64,000 nt of DNA from Ziziphus jujuba (lineage: Eukaryota; Streptophyta; Magnoliopsida; Rosales; Rhamnaceae). Of this stretch, positions 26,235 to 38,590 are shown one piece after another (within the stretch, counting starts at the first letter, position 1; the number at the start of each line of letters is the position of its first letter). The position numbers and the translations under genes were made by a program. The DNA lies in contig NC_083385.1 in NCBI RefSeq assembly GCF_031755915.1, positions 13,785,001 to 13,849,000 on the forward strand, given 5' to 3'. Below the pieces are notes generated by a model. That model did not search any database. It saw nothing but the letters and a program-made list of their open reading frames with translations, and was not told the DNA's origin.

Positions 26235-26866
26235 ATGGTTGAGAGCGTTGATTCTCTGTCTGATTCGATGATTAGCGACTCGGGTTCAAGATTGATAGCG
26301 TCTGGATTTAAGATATCCAACTCTGCAGGTCAGTATTTTCTCAAATCTGGTATTTCTTTCTACTAACTAGCAAGAAACATGAAAGCTTAGCCAGTGAGCC
26401 TAAAAGCAAATCCACAGATATGTTACTTAATTAAGTGTGAAATTTGTTTAAATGGTAATTGCAGACTGTTTTTTCCCCCCCCTACGTTCAACGGTGTAAA
26501 AATGATTTTATTGGGTATCGTGGTTAGTTGCAGGCTAGAAAGATCGAAAGCTGGAAAGATTGGTAAAGCCTTTTTAGAAAGCTAGCAAGGGCTAAAAGTG
26601 TTTCTGATTGAATTGAAAACAAAGTTATTTCGTAATTTCTGTGGCTTTTGAACCCAGATGCTTATATAATATTATTTGTAAATGCTGGAGGAGAGGCTTT
26701 CAAACATAGCAGATTCTAGTTTCAAATCTCTCGGGGACACATTTTACGAGGGTGGGAATATTGTAAGAACCAACGAGCATGTAATTGATGCTGGGGATTA
26801 TCCATCAGTCGGCACGATTCGGAAATTTCCGTTATTCAATAACCTTCCACTGGAGATTATTACATA
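26235..26866 (+). pseudogene. Broken gene start, family not recognised
   Basis: A start codon at 26235 opens a non-low-complexity frame (MVESVDSLSDSMISDSGSRL continuing to KISNSAG), ending at a donor-like CTGCAG|GTCAGT near 26329. A second protein-like stretch at 26682-26866 contains FKSLGDTFYEGGNIVRTNEH and ends FNNLPLEIIT then a stop. Codon use and composition are gene-like, and the upstream sequence resembles a leader (pyrimidine-rich, with the palindrome TTGCGCGCAA at 26080-26089). I could not join the two pieces in phase by a GT-AG intron, and no further exon follows. It is probably the 5' remnant of a decayed or transposed gene. LPLEIIT recalls the start of F-box domains, but the rest of an F-box is missing. 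Confidence 0.4.
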
Positions 26867-28949
26867 GATCTTCATTTCACAGAATTCCTGGACCTAAAAA
26901 GAATAAAGGTTTAAAATTCTTACAAGCGCTTCACCAAAAAAAAAATAAAAAAATTGTACAAGCACTAAATAATGATTCCAATGTATTTTTAAAAATTGTT
27001 ATTAGATAATTATATTCATAATATTATTATTACATTTTTTAAAAGGAGATTCATGATTTTTTTATTTTATTTTATCTATAAATCTCTAAAAAAAGATAAT
27101 TAAGTTGTATTAAAGACTAAATTTATGCATATAAAAAGTATTTGTTTCGAAGTTTTAAAAACTAAAATGAAAAAGAAATAATATTGAGATACAATGGATT
27201 AACGATCACATATCATTGTATTTTTAAATGTTAAGATGAAGCTTAGAGCATCTCTATGAAAATGAACATGATGCATAAGCATTATACAATATTTTTAAGA
27301 ACATTAGGAAAAACCCACATACAGCAGAGATTTTGTATTGCCATTGGCAAAAGTGGAAGTCCTTCTCCTATTAACAACATAGGAGTTGGAAGGGGAATGG
27401 AAGGTATGATTCATGAATATAGATATGTATATTCCATTAAAAAAATAAAAAATAAAAACTTTTTATCTCAATTAATTGTTTCCCGGTTTTAATTTCTTTT
27501 GAAAAGAATCGGTTAATAAACAAGTTAAGATATATAAAACTGAAATAGAATTTTCTAGCTTTAATTATCATGAATCTTTCTCAACTACCTCAAATATTTG
27601 AAATTATTAGAATTGATCAAATGATATGACCAAATTACTTGTGAAAAAAAAAATACATTTTTTTATTAAATTATTAAGTCAAATTTTATGAAAATACAAA
27701 AAATGAAAATTTACATTTTTCTTACTATTACATATTACAATTATTTATTTATATATAGAGAGCAAGGATAAAAAAAATTCACCAAAAATAGTTTTTTATT
27801 ATGATGTGAAGCATAAATAACTCTAATTTAACTCATAAAATAAAAATTATTTATTTTAGTTGAATTATTAGAATAAGTAACAAATTTGAAGTGATTGATT
27901 GTTTTCTATTTCAATAAAATACATTTGTCAGAAATGTTATAATAGAGAAACTACGACTTTAATACGTGACTTTATATAAAATTTAAAAAAGAAATTCCTA
28001 AAATAGTTTTTATAAAACCATCTATCATGTATCTTTTCACAGATTAACTACTAGTTTTATTCTAATTTTTAAAATTAAATTATATTTACTCAATCATCAA
28101 GCTTGACCAATTAAATTAAATGAATAATTAATAGAAACAAAGTACTAAAGTTTTTTTTTTAATTAATAAAGATAGGGGTTGGATTATTAAACATTTCAAT
28201 GGATTTTATTCCATGTATAAAATTTTGGATGATGAAAAAAAAAAGAAAAAGGATAGAGATAGAACCGCACAAGTTTTGTCTTTGTATTTGTTTTTTTTTA
28301 TTATATTGACTCCAATCCTAGTTCTATCGCATAAGTAGATTCTATTGATATAGAGGATATCAATTTGAAGGGATATATAAGAGTACCAATAAAATAAATA
28401 CAAATCTTTCTTTCAAGATATTGTATCAAATTGTCTGGAATAGAAAAGAAAAAATTGTATTTAATGTTTAAAAAAAATTGTATTTAATGTTTAAAAAAAA
28501 TTGTATTTAATTTTTAAAAACTATCATATTATTTATGTTGCTAGTAATATTTTATTTTATGCGATTTTTCTAGATAATGTGATTAGATATTATTAACGTG
28601 AATGTTTATTTTTAAAAACTTTCAACATTGTCTCTTTTACATAACAGCCAATATTAACATTTTTTTTTTCTAAAATTGAAAAAAGATAGAATGTCTAATC
28701 AATTAGTACCCACTAACAGTCAACTGCCTTTTTGCATTTTTTTTAACTGTACATTTATACTAAATATTAACATTGCCAAATTTTCTAACGCATATATAAC
28801 AATCCACTTTCACAATTAGAAATGCTGTTGAGGAGGAGAAGATCTTAATCCTTCTTCTTGTTATTGTTGTTATTCTTTTTTTCTTTTTTTTTTTTGGCTG
28901 CTGTTGCAAAGTAAAGATGTGTATTTTCATATCAAAAGCCGTTGCAAAC
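26867..28949. other. AT-rich spacer in unit 2
   Basis: No gene recognised. Low-complexity A/T-rich DNA. At 28452-28520 a 23-bp unit (TTGTATTTAATGTTTAAAAA plus AAA) occurs three times in tandem. A diverged 40-bp doubling (GTTGCAAA...ATGTGTA) lies at 28903-28975. Confidence 0.55.
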
Positions 28950-29615
28950 TAAACATGTGTACTTTTCAAATGAAAAGAATTTAAGTGGAAATATGTGAAA
29001 TTCATGGAGGAAATTATTTTGCTAAAAGAAATTTTTTTCTTGCAAAATATATGATTGAAGTATGATCAAGGGCAAGTATTTCTATCCATATTAGTTCTGG
29101 TTGTTCTTTGAGAGGGGATCCGAACTAAAACTTGCGCACAAATTTTAGGTAGAGGAAGAAATGCTAATGCCGCAAGTTTTATGAAATAATATTTGCTCGT
29201 GGTAGAATTAAAATGGTATGTTTTTATTTCCAAGTCTGTCTTAATCTGCATTGCTCATACTAGTTTGTGCTATTCTGCTTATGATGTATCCAATTCTATT
29301 AAGGATTATTAAATTTCGGTGGAAATATACTTAAGCAGACTGGGAAGGACCTGATGAAATAGTTTTTGGATGTTATGAGGGTAAAGAAGAGCACAGTTCA
29401 AAATGAAATGATGGCATAGTTTGACATTCTTGAATATTTGTTAATAATAATTTTTGTATTTTGTTTGTACGTTATTTTTTACAGAAGATTCTTGAATATT
29501 CGTCAATAATAGTGTTGGAATTTTGTATGTACATTATTATTATTATTATTATTATTATTTTAACAGATGATCTTAATTAAATCCATGCCATCGTAGTGAA
29601 TAAATGATAATCCTC
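28950..29615 (+). pseudogene. Decayed partial copy of the small coiled-coil gene
   Basis: Intron 2, exon 3, part of intron 3 and the downstream tail of the gene at 21730-23646 are recognisable here in order. Shared landmarks are AAAAGAATTTAAGTGGAAAT, TTCTGGTTGTT, GAGAGGGGATCC, GTAGAGGAAGAAATGCTAAT, GACCTGATGAAAT and ATCTTAATTAAATCCATG. The exon-3 copy (29149-29215) is 67 rather than 66 bases long because of an extra C near 29170, which shifts the frame, and the acceptor has changed from TTTGCAG to TTTTAG. Exon 4 is absent, and exons 1 and 2 were not found upstream. It cannot encode the protein and is best read as the remnant of a tandem duplicate. Confidence 0.85.
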
Positions 29616-30234
29616 TTGTTTTGATACTGACCATTCGGTTTGTACCATTGCTTTGTTTTTGTTTTTATTTACAGACTGCTGTATTTACATTGTTTGTTAT
29701 TAGAAAATCCAGTTTGGGTTGTATGCAACTTTTATGATCAATCTTTGTGGGTCTGTTCACGTTTGGTACTCTGTTAATATGAGGGTATCTAATGCCTGAA
29801 CTGAACTTGACGGCTTGAAGCTACCACTAAATTGTTTGTGCACATGCAACTCTTAAATTATGATGATCAACCATATATATATATATATATATTAAAACGA
29901 TTAGAAAACATATTAGCAAACCAGAGAAGTAGCCTCTTCTCTTGCTAAATCAAAAATAAGTAACATCTAAATATACTGTTTTTTTGGATATGCAACAAGA
30001 AGGATCAATGAAAGTAGCCTCTCTTACTAAAACAAAAACAAGTATTAAGTCTTTTTCCATTTACAACCATGCAATTCTCCAACTAATTAACTAAATTCAC
30101 AACTGAACCAATTCTCCAACTACTGAAACTAAATTCACAAGTGAACCATGTCATCCACCTCAGAATCACAAATTCCAACATCAACTGTAGCAAAAGAAAC
30201 TATAACCTCAGTTGCCATTTTCACAGCTATCTCT
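29616..30234. other. Spacer downstream of the GH17-like/X8 gene
   Basis: Contains a short (AT)n run near 29874-29892 and the presumed 3' untranslated region of the minus-strand GH17-like gene. Nothing else supported. Confidence 0.5.
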
Positions 30235-31884
30235 TCAGGTGAGAACAAAACGACAGTGAAGAAAGCCTGCAACAAACAACAACTCCATTTCAACAAACTA
30301 ATTTTGAGGAAACCAACATTCCTAATGGAAATTGCCCAATGTGAATTGCAGGAATGTATATAAGAATAAAAATTAAAAATTAAAAAAAAAAGAAAAAAAG
30401 AGCACATGCTTACTTGGGTCATTGTTAATTAGCATAGCAGTTCCTCCAAAACTGCAACTACCTCCATTCCTCTTGGTCTTCTGCCAATAGCTATTGAAAG
30501 CATAAGAAGCATGGGCCACAACAGTATCAGGGGAGTAGCAATTCCCATGAGGCATAATCTCATCACAATCAGCACCACCTGGTCCACAAGCATAGTCCAT
30601 TGCCTCCTGCAGTGTGTCTGCAGGAACATTAGGCTTAGCCACACACCAAAGCTTCTGTACCACCCCTCCTATTTCAGGAGCTGGAGCAACTGGGTAACTT
30701 GGACTACAAGGAGGCAATGAGAAACTGAAAGGGGGAGGAGTTGCTGGATCAAAAGGTCTTTCTGGGGCAAAAGGGAAAGACAATGGCGGTTGAGAAACTA
30801 TTTGTGCTAGTGGTGGAGATTGAAAAGCTTGGGGTGGAGAGGCTGTTTGAGATACTGGTGGATGGGGGTGTTTCGCTACATTGGCAGGAATGGAGTAGCC
30901 AATAGAGGAATGGAGCGGTGGGTCTGCGGTTTTTGGTAATGGGGTGGGTCTGGCTGGGAATGGGTCTAATACCGAGTTGGGATTCAAAGATGAGAGCTTC
31001 CTGGTCATGTGTTTTCTCTCTTTTGGGCTGGTTAATAACACATTGATCTTGTTATTGAGCTGAAAAATTCCAAGATTTTTCATGCACTCCATGTGAGAAG
31101 AAACCAAGTTCATAGCCTCTTCTGGTAAAGGAGTGAAATTTGGGGGCGGATTCACAGAGTACGAAGAGTTTATACCCTGGAGAAAATCTAGCAGAGGCCT
31201 GATGAATTTCTCAGCAATATCCCCTCTGTATGAAGCAGAGTATGGGTCTAAACAACCGGAAGAGAAGGCAGCTGAGACTTTGATATCTTTCTCCAAAGCC
31301 CACCTTGCAAGAGAGTGATGAATGTTCTTCAAGGACGGCAAAACCAGACCCAGATTTCGCTTTTGATCTTTTTGGCAGAGAACAGTGTTTCCAACAACAA
31401 TGGTGGTGATTTGGGCCGCAGGGTAGTGAGACAGAATGTGGGTCCTGAGCCAAGTTTCAGCCATTAGAACACTGTTTGAGACATCATTGAGGTCTTCAGC
31501 ACTCACGGAAACAGCTATAGGACGACCAGAGTGAGAAGACGCTTGAAGGACCTCCGAAGTTGTATCATGGACGCTTAGGAGGTTAATGGATTCTTGACCA
31601 GTACCTACATGGTTTAAAAAAAAATAAAAAATAAAAATAAAAACAACCCTTAAGAAATAAGATCTCTGTCCTGTGAACTCTGGAAATATTACACAGAGAA
31701 AAGAAAAAGAAGAAGACCCACAATGACAAAGGGAAAATTGTACAACACAACTATTCAAACTCGCAAAAAGAAGTAAAAGAAACCCACAAAATACCATGGT
31801 GAACTAGCTTTGCTTACCAGTAAGACCTAAAGAAGAGAAAAAGAAAAAGTGAAACAACATCAACAGCAAAACGATCTTCAACAT
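30235..31884 (-). CDS. Secreted GH17-like/X8 (CBM43) protein, probably non-catalytic
   Basis: Three exons on the minus strand, 31884-31818, 31604-30414 and 30266-30235, splice in phase to 429 residues. Residues 1-23 are a hydrophobic signal peptide. Residues about 28-215 resemble the N-terminal half of glycoside hydrolase family 17 (endo-1,3-beta-glucanases): PIAVSVSAEDLNDV, ETWLRTHIL, and IVVGNTVL where active enzymes have VGNEV, so the acid glutamate is threonine (T96). The second half of the barrel, with the nucleophile motif ETGWPS, is missing. A proline-rich linker (about 270-335) leads to an X8 domain (about 341-427) with six cysteines (WCVAKP, YACG, ADC, GNC, GSC, LHCRF). X8 modules bind callose. 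There is no GPI-like tail after X8. The likely role is callose or glucan binding in the wall rather than hydrolysis. From memory it corresponds to the Arabidopsis GH17 gene At5g67460, next to FH6. Confidence 0.85.
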
Positions 31885-31964
31885 ATCTGCAGTAACCCAA
31901 GATCTGATCAAACAAGAAAGAGAACCCTGAAACCCAAAATGCAAAATTTCCTTAAGCCTCTGCG

Positions 31965-31970
31965 TATATA
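31965..31970 (-). promoter_or_regulatory. Possible TATA box of the GH17-like/X8 gene
   Basis: TATATA on the minus strand about 80 bases upstream of the start codon at 31884, which implies a leader of roughly 50 bases. Confidence 0.35.
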
Positions 31971-31984
31971 ATTTTATCAGTGAG

Positions 31985-34900
31985 AGTGTTATAAAGGCAA
32001 AGATTTTTTATCTTTGTTGTCCAAAACAAGCCATTCCACAGCAGTACTAACATTTTCCATCTCCAATCTCCAATGTATTACTCTACAGTCTCTACATTTA
32101 TTTATTATTATTATTATTTTTTTTTTTTTGTGGTTGCATACAAAAGATAAAAAATAAATAACCCTTCAATATAAATTATTTATCTATCCAAAGCGTACAA
32201 CGGCTATAAAGCTAAAAAACAAAAGCATAAAGATCCAATTTCCATTGCCTAGAAAATGAGGCTGACAAAGGCAATGGCTAATAACCCAAATTACATACAG
32301 ACTGTGTCCTATCTCTGGACACCTTGGGACGCGTGGAAGAACAGCAAAGTGTGGTGTGGGAAGTGTGTAGGCCATGAACTATATAACAAAGCCCAAAAAC
32401 CAACCAACATTGACCGTACCTCTGCCCCAAAGACAGAGAGGGAAATAGAAAGAGAAAGAGAGAAAGAGAAAGAAAAAGAAAGAGACGTCGTTCTCTCCTG
32501 TGGAGTCGAGGTTTGTTTTGCTTTTTCATTGAACTAGGCTAGACCGTAGACCCATGAACGTGAAAGAGAGGCTTTGCAACTTTCGCATGGAAAGCAAATT
32601 CATTCTAAACGACGACGTTAGCTACTCCCTCTGCCAGTCAAGTCAACAGTCAACAACACTTGCCGTTTTCTCTTCGTGGACCAAACTGAATCCATACCGC
32701 ATAAGAAAAGCACAGGTTCCGTGGACCCCACGGATATTAACAAAGGACAAAAAGTGGGCTGGTGGATTCCAGCGCACCTACTTTCAAAGTAAATAAACTG
32801 GCAGTTTGTGGGCCAAGCCCATTAGCAATTTTCAAATCCATGGATAAAGGGCAATGTAAAAATTGAAACGTGGCAATCACGGCTAATAAATGATTGATCT
32901 TAGTACTTATTATTATCATTTTTTTTAAACTTTATGAATCTAAATATTTTTGTTATAACAAATTTTGATGATTAATTTGGTAATGGGATCACCGATCCTT
33001 GAGCTCAGTTTTGTTGGCATTGCGTATCATTCACAATTGCCAGGTCTTGAGTTGGAGATTCATTGATTGGTGAACCCAAAAAAAAGGGGAAAAAAGGGAA
33101 ATTTGGTTATAGGGTCGTCCAAGTTTGAGATCTGTTATATTCTAACTGGCTTAACTTGAATAAAGATAACTTCTTTTTTTTTCCTAGTTTTATTTAAAAT
33201 TGAATGTATATTATCAATCCAATCCAACCTAACTTTCCTATACTCAAAGCTCTAATTTGGAAAGGAGTATTGGATTAATTAAAATTTTGATCAACATAAA
33301 ACATTATTAATTGTGTAGTGATAGAGAAATATGTATGATTTTCCAATATGCATGAATAATATATAGTGGTGGCTAGCTAATTTTGAGTTGTCTTATGATT
33401 TCATCCACAATGGCATATGCGAAAGTGACACCTTCTTTGTCATTAAGAATACTAGAAAGCATTTGTGATATAGATGTTTTGTTATATTGTCTGATTGTTA
33501 ATTTGCCTAAAGATTCATTCCAGGACATATAATACCTAATTTGTTTTGGATTTAGACTTTTGAGGTTGGAGTGTGTTGTGCTATATATAGCTATTGCTTA
33601 AACATTTTCTGGTTTTTTGGGGAGACATAGTTCAGAAACCATTTATGATTTTTTTTCAGCCAAACAAACCAGTAGAGATGTATAGATGGTATGGCTCCTG
33701 GTTGCTGACTATTGGATTAATCATATCTGTGATATTCCATATGAATTGACACATATTGAATCATTGATAAATCTGAACACTTTTTTTTTTTTTTTTGAAT
33801 CTCATTATATATGTATATATTATATTGTATAGATAGGTGGTATAAAAGTGAAATAGGCAAACTACATTTTTATATATTTACATTGTTTCCATACTGTGTT
33901 ATAAATATGTATGTCTTCTTAATCACATGTAGTTAAGTAAATAAGCAATAGATATTGTTGTATGGTGATTTAGATCACACATATTTCATAGGAAAAAAAT
34001 TATTAATACTTATAATCTGCAAATTTATAAGAAAAAATTGTTAATATGATAAATGAGCTTAATAAAAAACTGTTAGCTTGAAGAACTTTCTTGGCTTGTG
34101 GATTATTATATTCCATGCATGGACTTGAAGCAAAGCAATATGCTTGACGTGGTAATTGAGGCTTGGAACCCACAGCTCTTTTTTGGGAACCCCCATAGCT
34201 CTTGTTTACCAAAAATCTAGAGTCAGCGCCTTAGATAGGTGGGTCCTATTTTATCCCCTAGGATTCTGTTTCTCTGACTAGGTACACTCAAGGATAGAAA
34301 AAAGATTAAGGAAATTTCCAATTTGTTGTTCATTGTTTTATTGTATAACCCTAAACCACAACTCGGTATCACCGAATACAAAAGTTCAAACTTTATATGC
34401 CTTAACGAATGGACAAATCCTATTTGCGATAACATATATATATATATATGCATTGTCCAAAATGCAAGTAAAGATTTGAGTGGCAAAGTAATATTCTCTA
34501 ATTTCAAATTAAAAAGGGCAACAAAATATTCTAATTAATTGACCAATACAAGAGTTACTGGAAAAGGGACAACCCAAACACACAGATCAATAAATTATAA
34601 ACTATATATGATATAAATTGCTTTGACAACTTGGCTCAGACAAAACAAGTAGGACGAACATATATAGTAACTTTCCTAGTTGGTGCTTTTGGAATTAATA
34701 ACAGTGCCCGGAGGGGTTGGATATTGGAGGTAGGAAGAGGGACAAAAGAGAAAACCAGAAACACCCAGGCCCTATGTAAGTTCCAACATTCTTGTATTAT
34801 ATATATATATATATATATACATAAAAGAAAAAGACAAACCCTTCCAACTGTCTATCTTAAGAATAATAGCAAACAAAAAAATAGCATTGTTAAGTAATAA

Positions 34901-36242
34901 AATAGATGTGATATGCTTATTTAAGCAGTGAGTAAAATTATTATCTTCAGATAAATCTGGGTTGAATCCCTCCACTCTATAAAATAAATAAATACGTGTC
35001 ATGTTACTAATAAACCAAATTACAGGTTTTTATTTTTTTTGGCTTCCAAACTTACTGGTCATATATTCTTACAGAATCTTTGTTAATTAATAATGCATTA
35101 TTTCACTTCTATAAAGTTTGTGAGCTTCATTGGAGAACCGACTGGACAAATGCACGGTGGACCCTAATCAAGTTAGCAAGAAGTACTACAGCTATACCAT
35201 TGTTGCTTTGCTTGACCCCCTGCACATTCCACATTTTCCACTACAGAAAGTTTTTGGTTTACTGCTTACAGTCTTATACTGAGCAGTAATGAGGACGAGC
35301 AACATGCCAAAATACGTTTAGATAGAAAAATCTCACAAATATGACTAATCAACTACCATATTTTTCTTCGACCATTAGGAATTTAGAGCCCTCTTCTGGC
35401 ATTTGAATTATTTTAAAAGACTTTTTTGGCGAATGAATTATTTTAAAAGACTACCGATTAGATTGGTAAAGTTTACAAGCTCAATTTAATTTGGCTTACA
35501 AGACGGAATAGGACCCAAATTTTCAATATAAAATGTACCATTCGCTTGGCCTCCAGCACATTCCACCAGTAATATTTTAAATTTAGCCAAAGATTGGTTT
35601 GTTTGATAGTGTTTGCCATCGTTAACAATATTGTATGAGGCACATTTTTTTATGATTTAAAAAGTATATCGTTGTGGACTTGCATAATGTAGCATTGAAA
35701 ACACCACACCAATAATCGTTTTTGAAACCCATCAATCAACTCAGTACAGCAAGTAATGTTGGAGAATTTGTCGGTCATTAGAATTTAATAGGAACTAAAA
35801 ATTCGGATTAAAAGTTCGTTCTTTTCATTTCACGGATAGTAAAACTGTAAGTGTTTCAACTTTTTTTTTTTTTTCCTCCTTTTTGTTTTTTTTGGTGGGG
35901 TGAACACTGTAAATATTTCATTGGTTGATGTTAAAGTGTTGTTTAGGTGGTACATTATTACTTAACAGTCTAAAAAGAATGTAGAATTTCATTTAAAAGT
36001 AAAATTATTCAAACTATGGCAAATTGTATAAATTTTTACACATGAATAATATTTGGAAAAACTTGTCTGAATAATTGTTGCAGATGCAGAAATCATTCTT
36101 CATGTCCACTTTCTATGAGAGCATTTAATAGTTTCTTTACGTCGAATAAAAAAAATTTAAACAAAAAGGAATAACATGAAGATATGGATTATCAGAAACT
36201 GGTAAATAAAAATATAATTTATTAAGATCACATGTGATATAT

Positions 36243-36276
<34 letters not shown>

Positions 36277-38400
36277 GATATATAATTATATTAGTGAATC
36301 GTTTTGATTTTATATTTTATAAAACAAAAATTTGGCTTAAAATTTCGTTTTAAAGTCACATAATAAAGTTATTGAGTCTATTCTTATTGACTGATTTTTT
36401 AACCAACTAGAGAAGAGGGCACTGAATTTATCTGTAATAAAATACAAATACAAACTACATAAATGAATATCAGCACGCTAATATCAGATACATGACACAC
36501 ACATTTTTCTTTTTTCAGTTATAAAATATATATATAAACCACATAAATGAATATCGGCACGCTAATATCATGATACATGGCAGTATGGCACATACATATT
36601 TCTTTTGTTAATTATACACGATATATACATTATATTATAAAACTAATCAGGGGATAATTTTATCTTTTTTTTTTTTTCCATTATTGTTTACGAGACAAAT
36701 GAAAATATATTCCAATAGATTTTAAAATTTTAACTAGTTTCCATAAAGCTTAAAAATACTAACATCGATCTTATAAAATATTTCAATTTAAACCAAAGGT
36801 CTATTTTTTTCCCTTTGAAATTTTTTTTTTAATATGAATTAAATTATATATATAAAAATATTATTGATTAATATATTTATATAATCTGAACGTGAATAAG
36901 TTAATAAAATAATAAATTAATTAAATATTAATATATTATTTGATAAATATTTTAATAATTCCAGTTTATTGATGTTTAAATATAATAAATAATACATATC
37001 TATTTGTTTAACAATTTTTTTTTTTTTAAATGTCAATTTAGATGATATTGTTATACTACTCGGTGATAGTTAACCTTACACAGCTCGAGACATGACAGTA
37101 TCATATAAATTAAAAATCAAGTCATTATCATTTAAACATACTAAATAAGATAACAATTAAAGATAAAGCCATGTGGTTTTATTCCATATCATGAAATTTA
37201 TCATTAAATTTTATAGTTCATGAATAGTCAGAACTTTGTATTTGAAACTCCCAACCATAAAATTTTATTATTTGGATTTTAGCTGTATATTTTTCTTCTA
37301 TATACTTTTCTTGTATATACACATATATATTCACTTTTACTAACAATTTGAAAAAGTATTGAAAAAAACAACAAAAAGAAAATCCTGAATGGAAAACGAC
37401 TCTTCAATTTACCACATTTTGATACAACCCTTTAATTGGTGAATTATGGAACGTAAAGAATCAGTCCCCACTAGCCCCAAAACAAACAAAAGAAAAAAGA
37501 AAAATGCGTCTTAAAGGGGGTTAAGAAAAGGATAATATCGTCTTTGCGTATTGTGGTGGTGTCCTACAAAAGGGAAAAAGGGTTAAAGAAAAGCAATAAA
37601 GCATATGCCACTGTGCGTGTGCGTGTTCCCCCACTCGTACACATACGCACCCACAGGGTCGGTGGATCCGAACCCAAATCCTATAAAGTAAACGTACTCA
37701 ACCCAACGTTAACTCTGACCCAGTTCACTTTCCTTTCACCGAAATTACATTTTTAACCTCCACATCCACAAACAAATCCCAATGACCATCCATCACTTGC
37801 TAATGAGTTTTTAATCGAAAGCTACATACATCAAAGCAAACAGAGAGCATGATTGAGAGCATGGTTGGCTGTCTCCATCAATCACGACCGTTTAAACCGA
37901 CCATCCAAACAGATCTCATCAAGTTGACACGTGTGGGCTTTCTATGTGGACTACATGGTATGATTCTGTAGTTGGGTTTGTATGTGATTCTATTCTTTTT
38001 TTTTTTTTTTTTTTTCAACTTGAAGCTGGACCGAAAAATTGTCCTTAAAATTCTTAAAAGTAGGCACAGCGGTCTGACGATTTCACGGCACCAAGAGAAG
38101 CGAAGAATTATAAGTGATGAGAATATGTTATAAATGCTTTTGGCCCCTCGTTCCCCACGCAAAGAGAAAATATTAAAATTAAAAAGACAAAAAAGGACAT
38201 GAAGGTGGTGCCTTTTAAATCAGCATTACATGGTCATCATCATCGTCCATTTATTTGAGAACAACCAACCAAAAGTAGATAAATGCCGCTACGTGTCATT
38301 TGTCACCATAAGTACTTTCCCCAAAACCTCCACTGTAAAAATATGGAAAATAAAAAATAAAAAATAATTTATTTGAAGAAAATAATAAAAATGAAATAAA
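31985..38400. other. Intergenic region between the GH17-like/X8 gene and the formin
   Basis: No coding exon recognised. Low-complexity stretches include GAAA-rich DNA at 32437-32485 and several (TA)n runs. Two local tandem duplications stand out: a 30-bp period repeat at 35398-35453 (core GAATTATTTTAAAAGACT) and an 84-bp period repeat at 36452-36606 (core ACATAAATGAATATC.GCACG). The last kilobase is presumably formin promoter. Confidence 0.55.
36452..36606. repeat. ~84-bp tandem duplication
   Basis: Copies at 36452-36512 and 36536-36606 share AAACYACATAAATGAATATC, GCACGCTAATATCA and ATACATG...CACA...TTTCTTT with a few changes. Intergenic. Confidence 0.85.
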
Positions 38401-38419
38401 GAAAAAATGCGGCTCCGTT

Positions 38420-38427
38420 TGACGTCA
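38420..38427 (+). promoter_or_regulatory. Palindromic TGACGTCA (bZIP) motif upstream of the formin
   Basis: A perfect TGACGTCA, the CRE/C-box core bound by plant bZIP factors of the TGA type, lies about 230 bases before the formin start. It precedes a pyrimidine patch (TCTTCTCTCTCTCT, about 38503-38516) often found near plant transcription starts. Function inferred from the motif only. Confidence 0.4.
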
Positions 38428-38590
38428 GCTTACAGCTACTTGGGGTTTGGGGCAACCAGATCTTGCAGACAAAAGAAGCTTCCCCTCACACACACTCACT
38501 CGGTCTTCTCTCTCTCTAAACCGCCAAAAAAAAAAAAAAAAAACACAGAGAAAAAAAAAGAAAAAAAAAAAAGAGATAGATAGGGAGGGA

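Noticed and set aside
26830..26866. F-box domain starting at NLPLEIIT
   Set aside because: Only the first few residues fit, a stop follows at once, and none of the downstream frames continues an F-box pattern.
28200..28440. Possible organelle DNA insertion
   Set aside because: AT-rich text resembled plastid spacer at first glance, but I could not match it to any recognisable plastid or mitochondrial gene.
34940..34990. tRNA T-loop-like GGTTGAATCCC
   Set aside because: No acceptor stem, anticodon arm or D-arm could be built around it; other GATTCGAAC-like matches (for example near 59666) also failed.
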